From Vulcanimicrobiia bacterium (GTDB lineage Bacteria > Eremiobacterota > Eremiobacteria > Baltobacterales > Baltobacteraceae), in NCBI GenBank assembly GCA_024281135.1, contig JAMXLG010000150.1, positions 1-33,083 of the forward strand: DNA of 33,083 bases. Direction: 5' to 3'. Numbering within the stretch: the first letter of the stretch is position 1; every line of letters starts with the position of its first letter. Shown piece after piece: positions 32,877 through 33,083 of this stretch. The notes beneath the pieces are model-generated. The model saw only the letters and a list, made by a program, of their open reading frames with translations. It did no database searches and was not told the origin of the DNA. Both the position numbers and the translations under genes were made by a program.

Positions 32877-33083
32877 TTACTTCGCTTCCTTGAACTCCGC
32901 GTCGATTACGTCTTCGGATTGCGCCTGGCCGTTGCCGCCTGCGCCTGCACCCGCGGCCGCGCCTTCGTCCGCACCTGCTCCGGCCGCTTCACCGTTGGGT
33001 GATGCGGACTTGTAGAGCAGCTCGGCCATCTTGTAGCTGGCCTGCTGCAGACGTTCGATTGCGGGTTTGATCTCTTCGATCGT
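32877..33083 (-). CDS. dnaK: Chaperone DnaK, C-terminal end only (cut by window)
   Basis: The last 68 codons of an Hsp70. The minus strand reads TIEEIKPAIERLQQASYKMA, the end of the helical lid, then a Gly/Ala-rich linker and the conserved ending EDVIDAEFKEAK before TAA at 32877-32879. The ATPase and substrate-binding domains lie beyond the window edge. The EDV-DAEF tail is the site that helps clients and J-proteins bind. The order dnaK-grpE-dnaJ, with grpE second, resembles actinobacteria and some other phyla rather than the grpE-dnaK-dnaJ order of many Firmicutes and Proteobacteria. Confidence 0.93.
   Translation of the reverse strand, partial: TIEEIKPAIERLQQASYKMAELLYKSASPNGEAAGAGADEGAAAGAGAGGNGQAQSEDVIDAEFKEAK

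Overview
The window looks like chromosomal DNA of a diderm (outer-membrane) bacterium with G+C in the high fifties by eye. Signs of a diderm envelope are an RND efflux pump, a lipoprotein with a clear lipobox, several Sec signal peptides and a barrel-like secreted protein ending in Phe. The gene mix, the dnaK-grpE-dnaJ order and short intergenic palindromic repeats would fit an uncultured lineage such as Eremiobacterota (WPS-2). That placement is a guess; nothing here proves it. No rRNA, tRNA, insertion sequence, prophage or CRISPR array was seen. Coding density is very high and no gene-free stretch exceeds 300 bases.

Layout. 1-3.7 kb (minus): a small secreted protein, a rhodanese, a GDSL lipoprotein and a barrel-like secreted protein. 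3.9-12.6 kb (minus): a co-directional run of an NB-ARC/TPR-type ATPase, lpdA, lipB, lipA and an RND pump. lpdA, lipB and lipA serve lipoate-dependent dehydrogenases. A 143-base structured inverted repeat fills most of the lpdA-lipB gap. 12.6-20.3 kb (plus): a tight run of a MocR regulator, mutY, two tandem S9 peptidases and an MFS transporter, with a palindromic repeat exactly filling the gap before the MFS gene.

20.3-23.4 kb (minus): a three-gene operon of a TPR plus ATP-grasp protein, a COG4529-type FAD protein and a cysteine dioxygenase. This is the best candidate for an undescribed small pathway. 23.4-25.2 kb: endonuclease III overlaps an unknown gene tail to tail, followed by a Lys/Ala/Ser/Thr-rich secreted protein with a very strong ribosome binding site. 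25.4-28.9 kb: an acyl-CoA dehydrogenase diverges from a two-subunit 3-oxoacid CoA-transferase (acyl-CoA or ketone-body metabolism), then a pirin. 28.9-31.2 kb (minus): an ABC exporter and a VOC protein. 31.2-33.1 kb (minus): the chaperone operon dnaK (3' end only), grpE and dnaJ, closed by a strong terminator.

The most notable residue-level observations are these: LipB has Gln where the catalytic Lys is expected; the cysteine dioxygenase carries the Cys of the Cys-Tyr crosslink but has Gln for the outer-sphere His; DnaJ has only half of the usual zinc-binding motifs; MutY lacks room for its NUDIX-like domain. All functional calls rest on motifs recognised by eye, without database searches.
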